Notes: generated by a model not told the origin, from the sequence alone. Shown: positions 24,342-33,395, counted from the first letter of the stretch. The stretch: 37,213 bases of DNA from Streptococcus parasanguinis (GCA_905188195.1 CAJJKY010000019.1:1-37213); one strand, 5' to 3'. A program made the numbers and translations.

Positions 24342-24349
24342 GAGTATAT

Positions 24350-24371
24350 AAAAGAGCCAAACGGCTCTTTT
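24350..24371 (-). terminator. thrC terminator
   Basis: AAAAGAGCC pairs with GGCTCTTTT across a 4-base loop (24350-24371), symmetric and active on the minus strand after thrC. The T-run flows directly into the MATE start region. Confidence 0.8.
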
Positions 24372-24391
24372 GATCTTTCTAATACAGAGAA

Positions 24392-25876
24392 TTAAAGTCC
24401 CAAGTAGTCTTCTACGGCTGCTTGCATGTCTTTGGCTGCCACGCTTGTACGATGGCGAACCGGTGCAGTTTCAAGGCCGTCTACAGCCGGTGGTACAGGA
24501 ACACCTGAAAGTGTGTGTAATTTAGCCAAGGCTTCGAAATCGCCTAGACCTGTCTCGCCTGTTACCGCTTCTACCGCTATAACTGGGAATTTATAAGGAC
24601 TTGCTGTAGAGGCAATGACTGTTTTAGCAGTATCCCCTGTTTGGCTCCGGTATTTTTGATAAACGGCTGATGCTACGGCTGTATGAGGGTCTTCGATGTA
24701 ATCAGACGCTTCATAGACCCGCTTGATCTCTGCAGCAGTTTCTGCTTCATCTGCGTATGCAGCCGCAAACAAATCTAAGATGTCTGCATCAAAGTTGGAC
24801 AACTGGTACTGACCTGTTGCAACGAGGCTTTCCATCAACTCTTTGGTCTTTGTGGCATCATTGCCTACCAAGTGGAAAATCAAGCGTTCCAAGTTTGAAG
24901 AGACCAGGATATCCATTGATGGGCTGGTGGTCACCTTGAACTCACGTTTCTTATCATAGACATGTGTTTTGAAGAAGTCTGTCAAGACATTGTTTTCATT
25001 TGACGCACAGATCAATTTTCCAACTGGAAGACCGATTTGTTTGGCATAGAAAGCTGCCAAGATATTTCCAAAGTTTCCTGTTGGAACAGTGAAATTGACT
25101 TTTTCTCCCGCTGTGATTTGGCCTGTCTTGACCAATTGCGCATAGGCGTATACGTAATAGACAACCTGAGGCACCAAACGGCCAATGTTCATAGAGTTGG
25201 CTGATGAGAATTGCATCTTGTTGGCTGCTAATTTTTCACGGAGCGCCACATCATTGAACATGTGTTTGACATTGGTTTGGGCATCGTCAAAGTTTCCATC
25301 GATCGCAATGACATGGGTATTGTCCCCCGTTTGAGTCGTCATTTGCAATTCTTGCACCTTGCTGACACCATCTTTTGGATAAAAGACAATGATCTCTGTT
25401 CCTGGGACGTCAGCAAAACCTGCCATAGCAGCTTTTCCTGTATCTCCAGAAGTCGCCGTCAAGATGACAATTTTATTTTCCAAGCCGTGCTTTTTAGCTG
25501 CTGTTGTCATAAAGTAAGGCAAGATCGACAAAGCCATGTCTTTAAAGGCAATGGTGGAACCGTGGAAGAGTTCCAAGTTGTATTGACCATCGAGTTTGAC
25601 AAGCGGAGCAATAGCTGGGGTATCAAACTTGCTGTCATAAGCATGAGAAATACAGTAGTCCAACTCTTCTGCTGTAAAGTCGTCCAAAAAGGCTGACAAA
25701 ACAAGCTTGGCCACTTCTTGGTAAGAAGCGTCTTTGAGGGTATCAAAATCCAGCTCTACTTGAGGATAAGAGACTGGAGTAAACAAACCGCCATCTGTCG
25801 CCAATCCTTGAAGGATGGCTTGACTAGCTGTTACAGTATTTTTTTCATCTCGTGTTGATTGATAAACTAATGTCAT
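24392..25876 (-). CDS. thrC: Threonine synthase
   Basis: 494 residues, the long fungal/bacterial subgroup. PLP-dependent conversion of O-phosphohomoserine to threonine. The Schiff-base lysine is in HGSTIAFKDMALSILP (about residue 112), and TATSGDTGKAAMAGF, FPTGNFG-like VPTGNFGNILAAFYA and SANSMNIGRLVPQ complete the site. A TGATATAAT extended -10 lies at about 25912-25920. Monocistronic. Confidence 0.97.
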   Translation of the reverse strand: MTLVYQSTRDEKNTVTASQAILQGLATDGGLFTPVSYPQVELDFDTLKDASYQEVAKLVLSAFLDDFTAEELDYCISHAYDSKFDTPAIAPLVKLDGQYNLELFHGSTIAFKDMALSILPYFMTTAAKKHGLENKIVILTATSGDTGKAAMAGFADVPGTEIIVFYPKDGVSKVQELQMTTQTGDNTHVIAIDGNFDDAQTNVKHMFNDVALREKLAANKMQFSSANSMNIGRLVPQVVYYVYAYAQLVKTGQITAGEKVNFTVPTGNFGNILAAFYAKQIGLPVGKLICASNENNVLTDFFKTHVYDKKREFKVTTSPSMDILVSSNLERLIFHLVGNDATKTKELMESLVATGQYQLSNFDADILDLFAAAYADEAETAAEIKRVYEASDYIEDPHTAVASAVYQKYRSQTGDTAKTVIASTASPYKFPVIAVEAVTGETGLGDFEALAKLHTLSGVPVPPAVDGLETAPVRHRTSVAAKDMQAAVEDYLGL

Positions 25877-25982
25877 GACTGTTTCATTCCTTTACTAGTA
25901 GTCTTCTCATTATATCATAAATGTCAGAAAATTTAACGGCTTTTCGCCAAATCTTGGCAAAGGTCGGCAAACAGAAGCTAGA

Positions 25983-26018
25983 TAAAAGAGAGCAGGCGCA
26001 ACGACTTTGCTCCTACTC
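25983..26018 (-). terminator. hisS terminator
   Basis: On the minus strand GAGTAGGAGCAA (26007-26018) pairs with TTGCGCCTGCTC (25990-26001), 10 of 12 Watson-Crick pairs plus wobble, followed by TCTTTTATC. It starts 39 bases after the hisS stop. Confidence 0.8.
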
Positions 26019-26056
26019 CCATGCGAATCTGTTTTTCAGGTGTCTGCAAGACTTGA

Positions 26057-27340
26057 TCAAGCTAATCCCAACTCTGCTAAAACAGATGGGAAGTCTTTCT
26101 TCAATTTTTCAAGAGCTACCGTTACTTCTTGACGAGTTTGGTTGTTTTTCACAGTAACTTGACCGCTCTCAACTTCACTACTTCCTAAGGTAATCAAGGC
26201 TTTGGCCGCAAAGACATCTGCTGACTTAAATTGTGCCTTGAGCTTGCGTCCAAGGTAATCACGTTCTGCCTTGAAGCCTTGGATTCGAAGGGCTTGAACC
26301 AAGCTAAGCGCTGCTTCATTGACCTCATCTCCTAGGACAGCGATATAGGCATCTAGGCCTGTTTCGATCGGTAATTCAATGCCTTTCTTTTCAAGAACGA
26401 GAAGGATCCGTTCCACACCGATACCAAATCCAAAACCAGCTGTCGCAGGGCCACCGAAGTATTCAACCAAACCATCATAGCGACCACCCGCACAGACTGT
26501 CAATTCATTGCCTTCAATTTCTGTAATGAACTCAAAAATCGTGTGGTTGTAGTAATCCAAGCCACGCACCATATTGGTATCGATGACATAGGCTACACCT
26601 AAGTCTTCTAACATCCGACGAACCGCATCAAAATGCGCTTGGCTTTCTTCATCAAGATAGTCTAGGATGGAAGGAGCCTGTTCAACCGCGGCCTTGTCTT
26701 CTTTTTCTTTTGAATCCAAGACACGAAGCGGATTTTCTTCTAAGCGACGTTGGCTGTCCTTAGACAATTGATCCTTCATTGGCAAGAGGTAATCAATCAA
26801 GGCTTGACGATAAGCCTGACGACTAGCAGGGCTTCCCAAGGTGTTCAAGTGCAAGGTCACATTGTCAATTCCTAATTCTTTCAGGAATTGCGCTGCCATG
26901 GCAATAGTTTCGACATCCGTTGCAGGATTGCTCGATCCAAAGCATTCTACCCCAATTTGGTGGAATTGACGCAAACGACCTGCTTGAGGACGTTCATAGC
27001 GGAACATTGGGCCTATGTAATAGAACTTACTTGGTTTTTGTACCTCAGGCGCAAAGAGTTTATTTTCTACATAGGAGCGGACAACAGGAGCTGTTCCTTC
27101 TGGACGAAGCGTGATATGACGGTCTCCCTTGTCATAGAAATCATACATTTCTTTGGTAACGATATCCGTCGTATCCCCTACTGAACGGCTGATGACTTCA
27201 TAATGTTCGAAGATCGGTGTGCGGATTTCATCATAATTGTATCGCGCAAAGACCTTGCGTGCAAAGCCTTCTACATATTGCCATTTCGCTGAATCGCCAG
27301 GAAGGATATCCTGGGTCCCTTTTGGTTTTTGTAATTTCAT
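26057..27340 (-). CDS. hisS: Histidyl-tRNA synthetase
   Basis: 427 residues from the ATG at 27340, which sits 9 bases after AAAGG; an ATG three codons upstream lies on that site itself. Class II motifs are visible: KPKGTQDILPGD, TLRPEGTAPVVR, FRYERPQAGRLRQFHQIGVE (motif 2), the histidine-specific RGLDYYNHTIFEF and GRYDGLVEYFGGP, and GFGIGVERI (motif 3). The C-terminal anticodon-binding domain covers about 330-427. A TAAAAT extended -10 lies at 27372-27377. Confidence 0.98.
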   Translation of the reverse strand: MKLQKPKGTQDILPGDSAKWQYVEGFARKVFARYNYDEIRTPIFEHYEVISRSVGDTTDIVTKEMYDFYDKGDRHITLRPEGTAPVVRSYVENKLFAPEVQKPSKFYYIGPMFRYERPQAGRLRQFHQIGVECFGSSNPATDVETIAMAAQFLKELGIDNVTLHLNTLGSPASRQAYRQALIDYLLPMKDQLSKDSQRRLEENPLRVLDSKEKEDKAAVEQAPSILDYLDEESQAHFDAVRRMLEDLGVAYVIDTNMVRGLDYYNHTIFEFITEIEGNELTVCAGGRYDGLVEYFGGPATAGFGFGIGVERILLVLEKKGIELPIETGLDAYIAVLGDEVNEAALSLVQALRIQGFKAERDYLGRKLKAQFKSADVFAAKALITLGSSEVESGQVTVKNNQTRQEVTVALEKLKKDFPSVLAELGLA

Positions 27341-27510
27341 AGCCTTCATCCTTTGTCTTACTTTTGCCTCTATTTTACCACAAATTCGAAGAGAAATGGA
27401 GACTGGACCGAATTTCCTTCGTTCGACACCTTCAAAACCTCTTTCTCTTCTTGCCTTATAAGCCGAATTATGAGAAAATGGAAGCCATACTACACTGAAA
27501 GGATCTTGCG

Positions 27511-27852
27511 ATGAGAGAGGATATTAAAATCAATGACCGCGCCCTAGCCCTAGAGAAGTCATTAATCGAAAAATTGGAGCTTGTATTTGATACCGATGTT
27601 GAGTTAGATGTTTATAATCTTGGACTGATCTACGAGATCCATCTAGATGAAGCCGGTACTTGCAAGGTGGTTATGACCTTTACCGATACGGCTTGTAGCT
27701 GTGCTGAGAGCCTTCCGATCGAAATCGTCGCTCGCCTAAAAGAGATCGAGGGGATCGAAGATGTCAAGGTTGAAGTGACTTGGTCACCCGCTTGGAAAAT
27801 TACACGAATCAGCCGATACGGGCGCATCGCCCTTGGTCTTCCACCACGATAA
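27511..27852 (+). CDS. DUF59 / MIP18-family iron-sulfur assembly protein
   Basis: 113 residues. LDVYNLGLIYEIHLDEAGTCKVVMTFTDTACSCAESLPIEIVARLKEIEGIEDVKVEVTWSPAW follows the MIP18/DUF59 pattern, and the ACSC pair includes the family's conserved cysteine. Members such as SufT help load iron-sulfur clusters. It is alone here, convergent with the uracil permease gene and divergent from hisS; no suf genes are near. ATG at 27511 follows AAGGATCTTGCG. Confidence 0.85.
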   Translation: MREDIKINDRALALEKSLIEKLELVFDTDVELDVYNLGLIYEIHLDEAGTCKVVMTFTDTACSCAESLPIEIVARLKEIEGIEDVKVEVTWSPAWKITRISRYGRIALGLPPR

Positions 27853-27921
27853 CAATCATGATTATTTAAGAAACGCAGTCAACTAATGAAGGAATGCTCC
27901 TTCGGAAATCCGATCCACAAT

Positions 27922-27975
27922 AAAAAACGAGGAACACCAGCTCTGCCATCAGAGTTTGTTCCTCGTTTTTTATAA
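27922..27975. terminator. Bidirectional terminator between DUF59 gene and uraA
   Basis: A 15-base perfect stem (27922-27936 with 27957-27971; core CGAGGAAC) has A-runs and T-runs on both sides, so it can end both converging transcripts. Confidence 0.93.
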
Positions 27976-28014
27976 TGTTTAAATCCATTCAAACTTTTTC
28001 ACTACCAGAACAAA

Positions 28015-29289
28015 CTAAGCCTCATCAGCTTTTGGTTCTGGAAGGATTTGGTACAACACGATTCCTAGAATGGTTGACGTTGCGACACCAGTGATTTGAA
28101 GACCACCGAGGTCAATCATCAAACCACCGATCCCTGATACCAAGATCACACTTGCAATCAAGAGATTCTTTTTATTGTCAAAATCAATCTTATGTTCAAC
28201 TAAAATTTTCAAACCGCTAGCAGCGATAACCCCAAAGAGGGCAATAGACAAACCTCCCAATACAGGAGTTGGAATAGAGTGCAAGAGTGCTGATAGCTTC
28301 CCAATAAAGCTCATGACAACCGCAATCACTGCTGCGCCTGAAATAACGTAAACTGAGTAGACCTTACTAAGGGCCATAACCCCAATGTTTTCCCCATAAG
28401 AAGTTACCGGAGGAGCTCCAAAGAATCCAGCAATAATCTGTGCTAAGCCATCACCAGTAAGCGTATGGTCTAGTCCTGGATCCTTGAAGTAATCACGCTC
28501 AGTCAAACTATTTAAAACCATGAGGTGGCCAAAATGTTCCGTCATGGTCACAAAGGCAATCGGAGCCATGGTCAAAATCGCACTTGGATAGAGCTTAAAA
28601 CTATAATCCACAAATGGAATGTCAAAGTTTGGAACTTGAATCCAATGCGCCGCACTTACCTCTGAGAAATTGACAAAACTATGTCCTGTCATCAAACCAA
28701 GAGCCAATGAGAAAATATAGCCCACAATTAATCCAAGTAAAATTGGGACGACACCGACAATCTTCTTGCCATACATGTTAAAGAGGATAACCGCAAAGAG
28801 GGTCACCATCGAAATCAATAGAGCATAGCCGCTGTAGCTATTATTTAAGGTTGTCGCATCAGTGACGGCATTCTTCGCAAGACTCAAACCAATTACCATG
28901 ATAATGGGACCAACCACGATTGGTGGAAGGACCTTATTAATCCAATCTTTACCCGCATGCTTAACAATCAGAGCTACAAACAAGTAGACCAAACCGCCCG
29001 CCATGGCACCTTGGGCAACTGCTGCGATTCCATCAGTCTTCATCAACATCTGCATCGCTGCAATATAAGCAAAACTAGATCCCATGTAGGCTGGAATCTT
29101 ATACTTGGTCACGGTTAAGTGAGCCAAGGTCCCCAAACCAGATGAGAACAAAGCAATGGCAGGATCAATCCCAACCAAAATCGGCACCAGCACTGTCGCC
29201 CCAAACATGGCAAACAAATGCTGGAAAGATAAACCAACCAATAAACCAGGTTTTGGCATATCATTCACATCATATTTAACGTCATTCAC
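28015..29289 (-). CDS. uraA: Uracil permease
   Basis: 424 residues with about 14 membrane helices of the NCS2/UraA fold. DMPKPGLLVGLSFQHLFAMFGATVLVPILVGIDPAIALFSSGLGTL is the typical start; the H+/uracil site lies in VTMTEHFGHLMVLN and the FGAPPVTSYGENIGVMALSKVYSVYV signature. The start codon is GTG at 29289, 11 bases after AGGAGG; the next ATG is residue 11. The pyrimidine-responsive leader upstream supports uracil as substrate. Confidence 0.94.
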   Translation of the reverse strand: MNDVKYDVNDMPKPGLLVGLSFQHLFAMFGATVLVPILVGIDPAIALFSSGLGTLAHLTVTKYKIPAYMGSSFAYIAAMQMLMKTDGIAAVAQGAMAGGLVYLFVALIVKHAGKDWINKVLPPIVVGPIIMVIGLSLAKNAVTDATTLNNSYSGYALLISMVTLFAVILFNMYGKKIVGVVPILLGLIVGYIFSLALGLMTGHSFVNFSEVSAAHWIQVPNFDIPFVDYSFKLYPSAILTMAPIAFVTMTEHFGHLMVLNSLTERDYFKDPGLDHTLTGDGLAQIIAGFFGAPPVTSYGENIGVMALSKVYSVYVISGAAVIAVVMSFIGKLSALLHSIPTPVLGGLSIALFGVIAASGLKILVEHKIDFDNKKNLLIASVILVSGIGGLMIDLGGLQITGVATSTILGIVLYQILPEPKADEA

Positions 29290-29432
29290 GATCGTAAAAA
29301 CCTCCTAAAATTAAGATGCGACAAGCTATGGCTGAACAAAAACGTCTACCTTCGATGACCAAATCGTAAGGATGCACTCCCTGCTTCCATCATCGACGAT
29401 TTCTTTTTTGATTAAACCACTTTTCAACTATA

Positions 29433-29584
29433 CAAAAAAATCCCCCACAACAAGGAGATACACAAAATATAGGCTGGTCTTCCCAGGCCTTTCATTTCCA
29501 TAGCTCCTTGCCTGCCTCTCTGGACAGTATTAAAGGATTGATTCGATTAGTCACAATTATAGCAAATTATAGACGGATTTACAA
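29433..29584 (-). promoter_or_regulatory. PyrR-type attenuator and promoter of uraA
   Basis: Promoter TTGTAA (29579-29584), 17 bases, TATAAT (29556-29561) on the minus strand. The leader holds GTCCAGAGAGGCAGG (29505-29526 region), matching the PyrR-binding anti-antiterminator consensus, and a terminator ATCTCC/GGGGAT with seven T (29433-29459). In this family PyrR bound to UMP favours the terminator, so uracil uptake is shut when pyrimidines are plentiful. The pyrR gene is not in the window. The stretch 29290-29430 holds a further weak hairpin (AAATCGT/ACGATTT) and no convincing gene. Confidence 0.82.
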
Positions 29585-29671
29585 GAAAAATGACAGATAA
29601 TACACTCAAATCTCCCAAAAAGTAATATTCATACGCTTCAGCGGCAGGGTTAAAAATAGCTACTTTGAGCC

Positions 29672-29855
29672 AAAAAAGAGGCTGGGACAAAAGTCCTAGC
29701 CTCTCAATTATTTTTGGATTGTCGAGCAAGACGCAGTGGTTGAGTGGGCTCTACTACGCTGATTTCATCAGCTTTTACAGCCCTACTCAACTGTGCGGAG
29801 GTGGGACGACGAAATCGAATTCTAACGAATTACCGATTTCTGTCCCACTCTCTCT
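29672..29855. repeat. MITE-like repeat element carrying the ilvD terminator
   Basis: About 180 bases with similar ends in inverted orientation (AGAG-TGGGACARAA at both). One end is a complete terminator (AGAGGCTgGGAC/GTCCtAGCCTCT, 29677-29704, T-run on the minus strand) serving ilvD. Inside are nested palindromes: GGTTGAGT.../ACTCAAC around GCTGA/TCAGC, and GAAATCG/CGATTTC. No ORF. From memory such blocks are dispersed in mitis/salivarius-type genomes; copy number was not checked. Confidence 0.6.
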
Positions 29856-29878
29856 TTGGACCAAAGTCGTCCTTGTAA

Positions 29879-31582
29879 TTACTGTTTACCAGACTGTTCC
29901 ATATTCCAGAAGTCGGTTACAGCACCACGTGATGCTGAAGACACGATATGAGCGTATTTACCCAGAACCCCACGGCTATACAGCGGTGGCAAGGTTGTTT
30001 CAGCTTTCCGTTTCGCCAACTCTTCGTCTGAGACGTGCATGGTGATTTCTTTGGTATCTTGGTCAACTGTTACCAGATCCCCTGTGTGGAGGTAGGCAAT
30101 TGGGCCACCGACCTGAGCTTCAGGTGCGATGTGTCCAACAACGAGACCATAAGTACCACCAGAGAAACGTCCGTCTGTCAAGAGGGCTACCTTGTCTCCT
30201 TGGCCTTTCCCAACGATCATGGATGACAAGGACAGCATTTCCGGCATACCAGGACCACCTTTAGGACCTACAAAACGTACAACAACTACGTCGCCATCAA
30301 CGATTTCATCAGAAAGAACGGCTTCGATGGCAGCTTCTTCCGAGTCAAAGACCTTAGCAGGACCCGTGATGTTACGAACTTTCACACCTGATACTTTAGC
30401 AACCGCCCCTTCTGGAGCCAAGTTCCCTTTCAAGATAATCAATGGACCATCCGCACGTTTTGGATTTTCAAGTGGCATGATAACTTTTTGACCTGGTGTC
30501 AAATCAGCAAAGGCTTCCAAGTTCTCAGCTACTGTTTTACCAGTACAGGTGATGCGATCCCCATGAAGGAAACCATTCTTAAGAAGGTATTTCATGACGG
30601 CTGGCACACCACCGACATTGTAAAGGTCTTGGAAGACATATTTCCCTGAAGGCTTCAAGTCCGCCAAGTGAGGCACGCGCTCTTGGAAATCATTGAAGTC
30701 TTCAAGGGTCAAGTCCACATTGGCTGCGTGAGCAATCGCAAGCAAGTGAAGAGTGGCATTGGTTGAACCACCCAGGGCCATGGTCACGGTAATCGCATCT
30801 TCAAAAGCTTCACGGGTCAAGATGTCAGATGGTTTCAGTCCCATTTCAAGCATTTTGACAACTGCACGACCCGCTTCTTCGATATCGGCTTTTTTATCAG
30901 CTGATTCAGCAGGGTGAGAAGAGGAACCTGGCAAGCTCATACCAAGGACCTCGATCGCTGTCGCCATGGTGTTGGCCGTATACATACCACCACAGCCACC
31001 AGGGCCAGGGCAGGCATTACATTCCAGTTGCTTCACTTCTTCAGCAGTCATATCACCGTGGTTCCATTTCCCGATCCCTTCGAAAACAGAAACCAAGTCG
31101 ATATCCTTGCCGTTCAGATTACCAGGAGCAATGGTACCACCATAAGCGAAGATCGCAGGGATATCCATATTGGCAATGGCAATCATCGAACCAGGCATGT
31201 TCTTATCACAGCCCCCGATGGCTACAAAGGCATCGACGTTGTGACCACCCATAGCCGCTTCGATAGAGTCTGCAATGATATCACGAGAAGTTAAGGAGAA
31301 GCGCATCCCAGGCGTCCCCATAGCAATCCCATCGGCAACCGTAATGGTTCCGAATTGGACCGGCCAAGCTCCCGCATCTTTGACGCCTTCTTTGGCCAAT
31401 TTTCCAAAATCATGAAGGTGCATGTTACAAGGTGTGTTTTCAGCCCAAGTAGAAATCACCCCTACGATTGGTTTTTCAAAGTTTTCATCTGTCATTCCCG
31501 TCGCGCGAAGCATGGCACGGTTGGGAGATTTTACCATGCTATCGTAGACACTACTACGATGGCGTTTGTCTAATTCTGTCAT
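29879..31582 (-). CDS. ilvD: Dihydroxy-acid dehydratase
   Basis: 567 residues from the ATG at 31582 (GAGAGG, 6 bases spacing); the frame is open 21 codons more without support. Dehydrates dihydroxy-acids in valine, leucine and isoleucine synthesis using an iron-sulfur cluster. Cluster and metal ligands lie in IGGCDKNMPGS and CNACPGPGGCGGMYTANTMATA. TDGRFSGGTYGLVVGHIAPEA is the C-terminal signature. An extended -10 (TGCTATAAT, -10 at 31610-31615) drives it. It is alone, away from other ilv genes. Confidence 0.97.
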   Translation of the reverse strand: MTELDKRHRSSVYDSMVKSPNRAMLRATGMTDENFEKPIVGVISTWAENTPCNMHLHDFGKLAKEGVKDAGAWPVQFGTITVADGIAMGTPGMRFSLTSRDIIADSIEAAMGGHNVDAFVAIGGCDKNMPGSMIAIANMDIPAIFAYGGTIAPGNLNGKDIDLVSVFEGIGKWNHGDMTAEEVKQLECNACPGPGGCGGMYTANTMATAIEVLGMSLPGSSSHPAESADKKADIEEAGRAVVKMLEMGLKPSDILTREAFEDAITVTMALGGSTNATLHLLAIAHAANVDLTLEDFNDFQERVPHLADLKPSGKYVFQDLYNVGGVPAVMKYLLKNGFLHGDRITCTGKTVAENLEAFADLTPGQKVIMPLENPKRADGPLIILKGNLAPEGAVAKVSGVKVRNITGPAKVFDSEEAAIEAVLSDEIVDGDVVVVRFVGPKGGPGMPEMLSLSSMIVGKGQGDKVALLTDGRFSGGTYGLVVGHIAPEAQVGGPIAYLHTGDLVTVDQDTKEITMHVSDEELAKRKAETTLPPLYSRGVLGKYAHIVSSASRGAVTDFWNMEQSGKQ

Positions 31583-31708
31583 GTCATTCCTCTCGTTCCA
31601 TTTTTTACCATTATAGCATAAAAGAAGGCCCAAAGACAGATCCAAACTTTGAGATCAACTAGGGAGAAGAAACTTTTCCCAAAAATTTCAATTTTTTTGT
31701 CAAGTAAC

Positions 31709-31737
31709 TTTACTTTACAAAAAAGTTTTGTTATACT
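31709..31737 (+). promoter_or_regulatory. rpmF-rpmG promoter
   Basis: TTTACT (31709-31714), 17 bases, TATACT (31732-31737) with an extended TG. AAAGGAG lies 9 bases before the rpmF ATG. Confidence 0.7.
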
Positions 31738-31796
31738 GTTACAGTTGATGAAAATCAAACTTAATTGAATTTATATCTTAAAAGGAGAAAAACGAA

Positions 31797-31979
31797 ATGG
31801 CAGTACCTGCACGTCGCACATCAAAAGCGAAGAAAAACAAACGTCGTACGCACTACAAAGTAACAGCTCCATCTGTAAACTTTGACGAAGCAACTGGAGA
31901 TTACTCACGTTCACACCGTGTATCACTTAAAGGATACTACAAAGGACGTAAGATCGCTAAAGCTGCATCAGCTGAATAA
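31797..31979 (+). CDS. rpmF: 50S ribosomal protein L32, zinc-independent form
   Basis: 60 residues (MAVPARRTSKAKKNKRRTHYK...). It has no cysteine, so the zinc ribbon of the C+ form is missing. L32 binds 23S rRNA near the tunnel exit. It is followed after 15 bases by rpmG, the usual streptococcal pair. Confidence 0.97.
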   Translation: MAVPARRTSKAKKNKRRTHYKVTAPSVNFDEATGDYSRSHRVSLKGYYKGRKIAKAASAE

Positions 31980-31994
31980 TAGAAGGGAGATACC

Positions 31995-32144
31995 ATGCGC
32001 GTAAATATTACACTTGAACACAAAGAATCTGGTGAACGCTTGTACCTTACTTCTAAAAACAAACGTAACACTCCAGACCGTCTTCAATTGAAGAAATACT
32101 CACCAAAACTTCGCAAACACGTCGTGTTTACAGAAGTTAAATAA
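31995..32144 (+). CDS. rpmG: 50S ribosomal protein L33, zinc-independent form
   Basis: 49 residues ([20 protein letters not shown]...KHVVFTEVK), shorter than many gene callers allow. Like its partner L32 it lacks the CxxC pairs. GAAGGGAG precedes the ATG. L33 sits near the E site of the large subunit and is often dispensable. Confidence 0.96.
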
Positions 32145-32152
32145 TAGAGTTT

Positions 32153-32190
32153 AAAAAGTCGTTGAAAATCAATTTCAACGACCTTTTTTC
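32153..32190 (+). terminator. rpmG terminator
   Basis: GTCGTTGAAA (32158-32167) pairs with TTTCAACGAC (32173-32182), followed by CTTTTTTC. Confidence 0.93.
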
Positions 32191-32340
32191 TTTTTGCCAA
32201 ATGCAGTATATTGCACTCTATTTCAATTCAAGCTCTGGCTTTTTCCAAAAATTAAGTTGGGAAAATATTGTCTTTCCATGATATTTGCATTTAATGATAT
32301 GAACGCTACTAAAATTATATATTATTATACAACTTTATAT

Positions 32341-32562
32341 TTAATAATATAGGAAATCTCTAAAGATAGGGCTTTTATCACTCACGAAAACTTTAAAATA
32401 TTCGAACCTCTTATCTGAACCTGAAATCAAAAGTTTAAAGTCTTTAGTTTCATTTTTCCATATATATTCTATCTCAAATTGATAACTATAGTCATACGCT
32501 ACGTATCTATCTAACAGTCCATTAATTTTATTAGCAGCATATTTTTTGATTCGATCTTCTTC
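32341..32562 (-). pseudogene. 5'-truncated gene remnant
   Basis: A stretch open from an in-frame TAG at 32563-32565 to the TAA at 32341-32343 reads EEDRIKKYAANKINGLLDRYVA, then YQFEIEYIWKNETKDFKLLIS and ends SDKSPIFRDFLYY. No start codon occurs near its beginning, yet the composition is protein-like, so it appears to be the tail of a lost gene, possibly a relative of the lipoprotein just upstream on the same strand. The rest of the gap (32191-32340) is AT-rich with nothing recognised. Confidence 0.45.
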
Positions 32563-32591
32563 CTATAGAAAACCTGATTTTTATATCTTAT

Positions 32592-33395
32592 CTATTTTAA
32601 GTCAATACCACTATGACCTTTTCTCACAGAAATCATAAAATCATGATAATCTCCTGGAACATCGTTTTCTGAATCAGCCTCAGTTAATCTCGCATAATAA
32701 GAATCTTTTACTTCCTCTGCACTCTTTGAGAAGAAACCTTCTCTCAATATCTTTTGAGTTTTTTCTACTTGATAGGACATTGAGTCTTTGGCAAGCTGTT
32801 GTACGGCAAATGTTAAAACCATCTGCATTTGATTTTTGCTATACTCATCTCGATCATATGTCCCAAAAGTGTAGTTCACTACCCTTGCCTTTGGTTCCTT
32901 ATAGTTTGATGCAACGACTGCATCAAACTGTTTTTGTACATCTTTGATTGTTTCATCTAAGCGTTTCAATTTTTCTCTCACGTCAGTGGAGTTTTTCGCG
33001 TCCCACGATAGCTGTATACCTTCCTTCTTCATTGATTCTAATTGAACTTCCATCCTTTCCCTGAGCTGTTGTTTTTGGCGATAAAAATTACGTTCATGAG
33101 CTTTTTTTGCAATTTCGAGTATCTGTTTGTCATTCTTCCCACTAAATTCACCAAGATCTATATCCAGTCCCAAATAAGCTACCACATTCCCTTTCCCATC
33201 AAAATGATACACAGCGGTAACTGCATCATATGGATTCAAAGTAACTTTTTCCCCATGATGGACATCAATCCATACAGAATCCGTTTTCAACTCTTCCGTC
33301 ATTTTTATCCCTTTAATTTTAATATGTAACCCTTCACAAGCGACCAACACTACTGCTATCAATGATAGAAAGACTAATTTCATCCATGTCTTCAT
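32592..33395 (-). CDS. Lipoprotein of unknown function
   Basis: 267 residues from the ATG at 33395, which has TTGGAG 8 bases upstream. The signal MKTWMKLVFLSLIAVVLVACEG ends in the lipobox LVAC, so Cys20 would be lipidated and the protein anchored outside the membrane. The mature part has a short beta-rich segment (VWIDVHHGEKVTLNPYDAVTAVYHFDGKGNVVAYLG) and a long charged helical region (about 90-165; RQKQQLRERMEVQLESMKKEG) likely to coil. No family recognised. TGGTATAAT (-10 at 33429-33434) lies upstream; the preceding open frame up to 33638 is non-coding. Confidence 0.78.
   Translation of the reverse strand: MKTWMKLVFLSLIAVVLVACEGLHIKIKGIKMTEELKTDSVWIDVHHGEKVTLNPYDAVTAVYHFDGKGNVVAYLGLDIDLGEFSGKNDKQILEIAKKAHERNFYRQKQQLRERMEVQLESMKKEGIQLSWDAKNSTDVREKLKRLDETIKDVQKQFDAVVASNYKEPKARVVNYTFGTYDRDEYSKNQMQMVLTFAVQQLAKDSMSYQVEKTQKILREGFFSKSAEEVKDSYYARLTEADSENDVPGDYHDFMISVRKGHSGIDLK

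Noticed and set aside
25921..26157. 78-codon plus-strand ORF between thrC and hisS
   Set aside because: It runs over the thrC promoter, the hisS terminator and the hisS 3' end antisense; no ribosome binding site.
29330..29400. 15-codon ORF (MMEAGSASLRFGHRR) in the uraA leader
   Set aside because: No ribosome binding site and no codon-level support; the stretch is better read as part of a leader hairpin.
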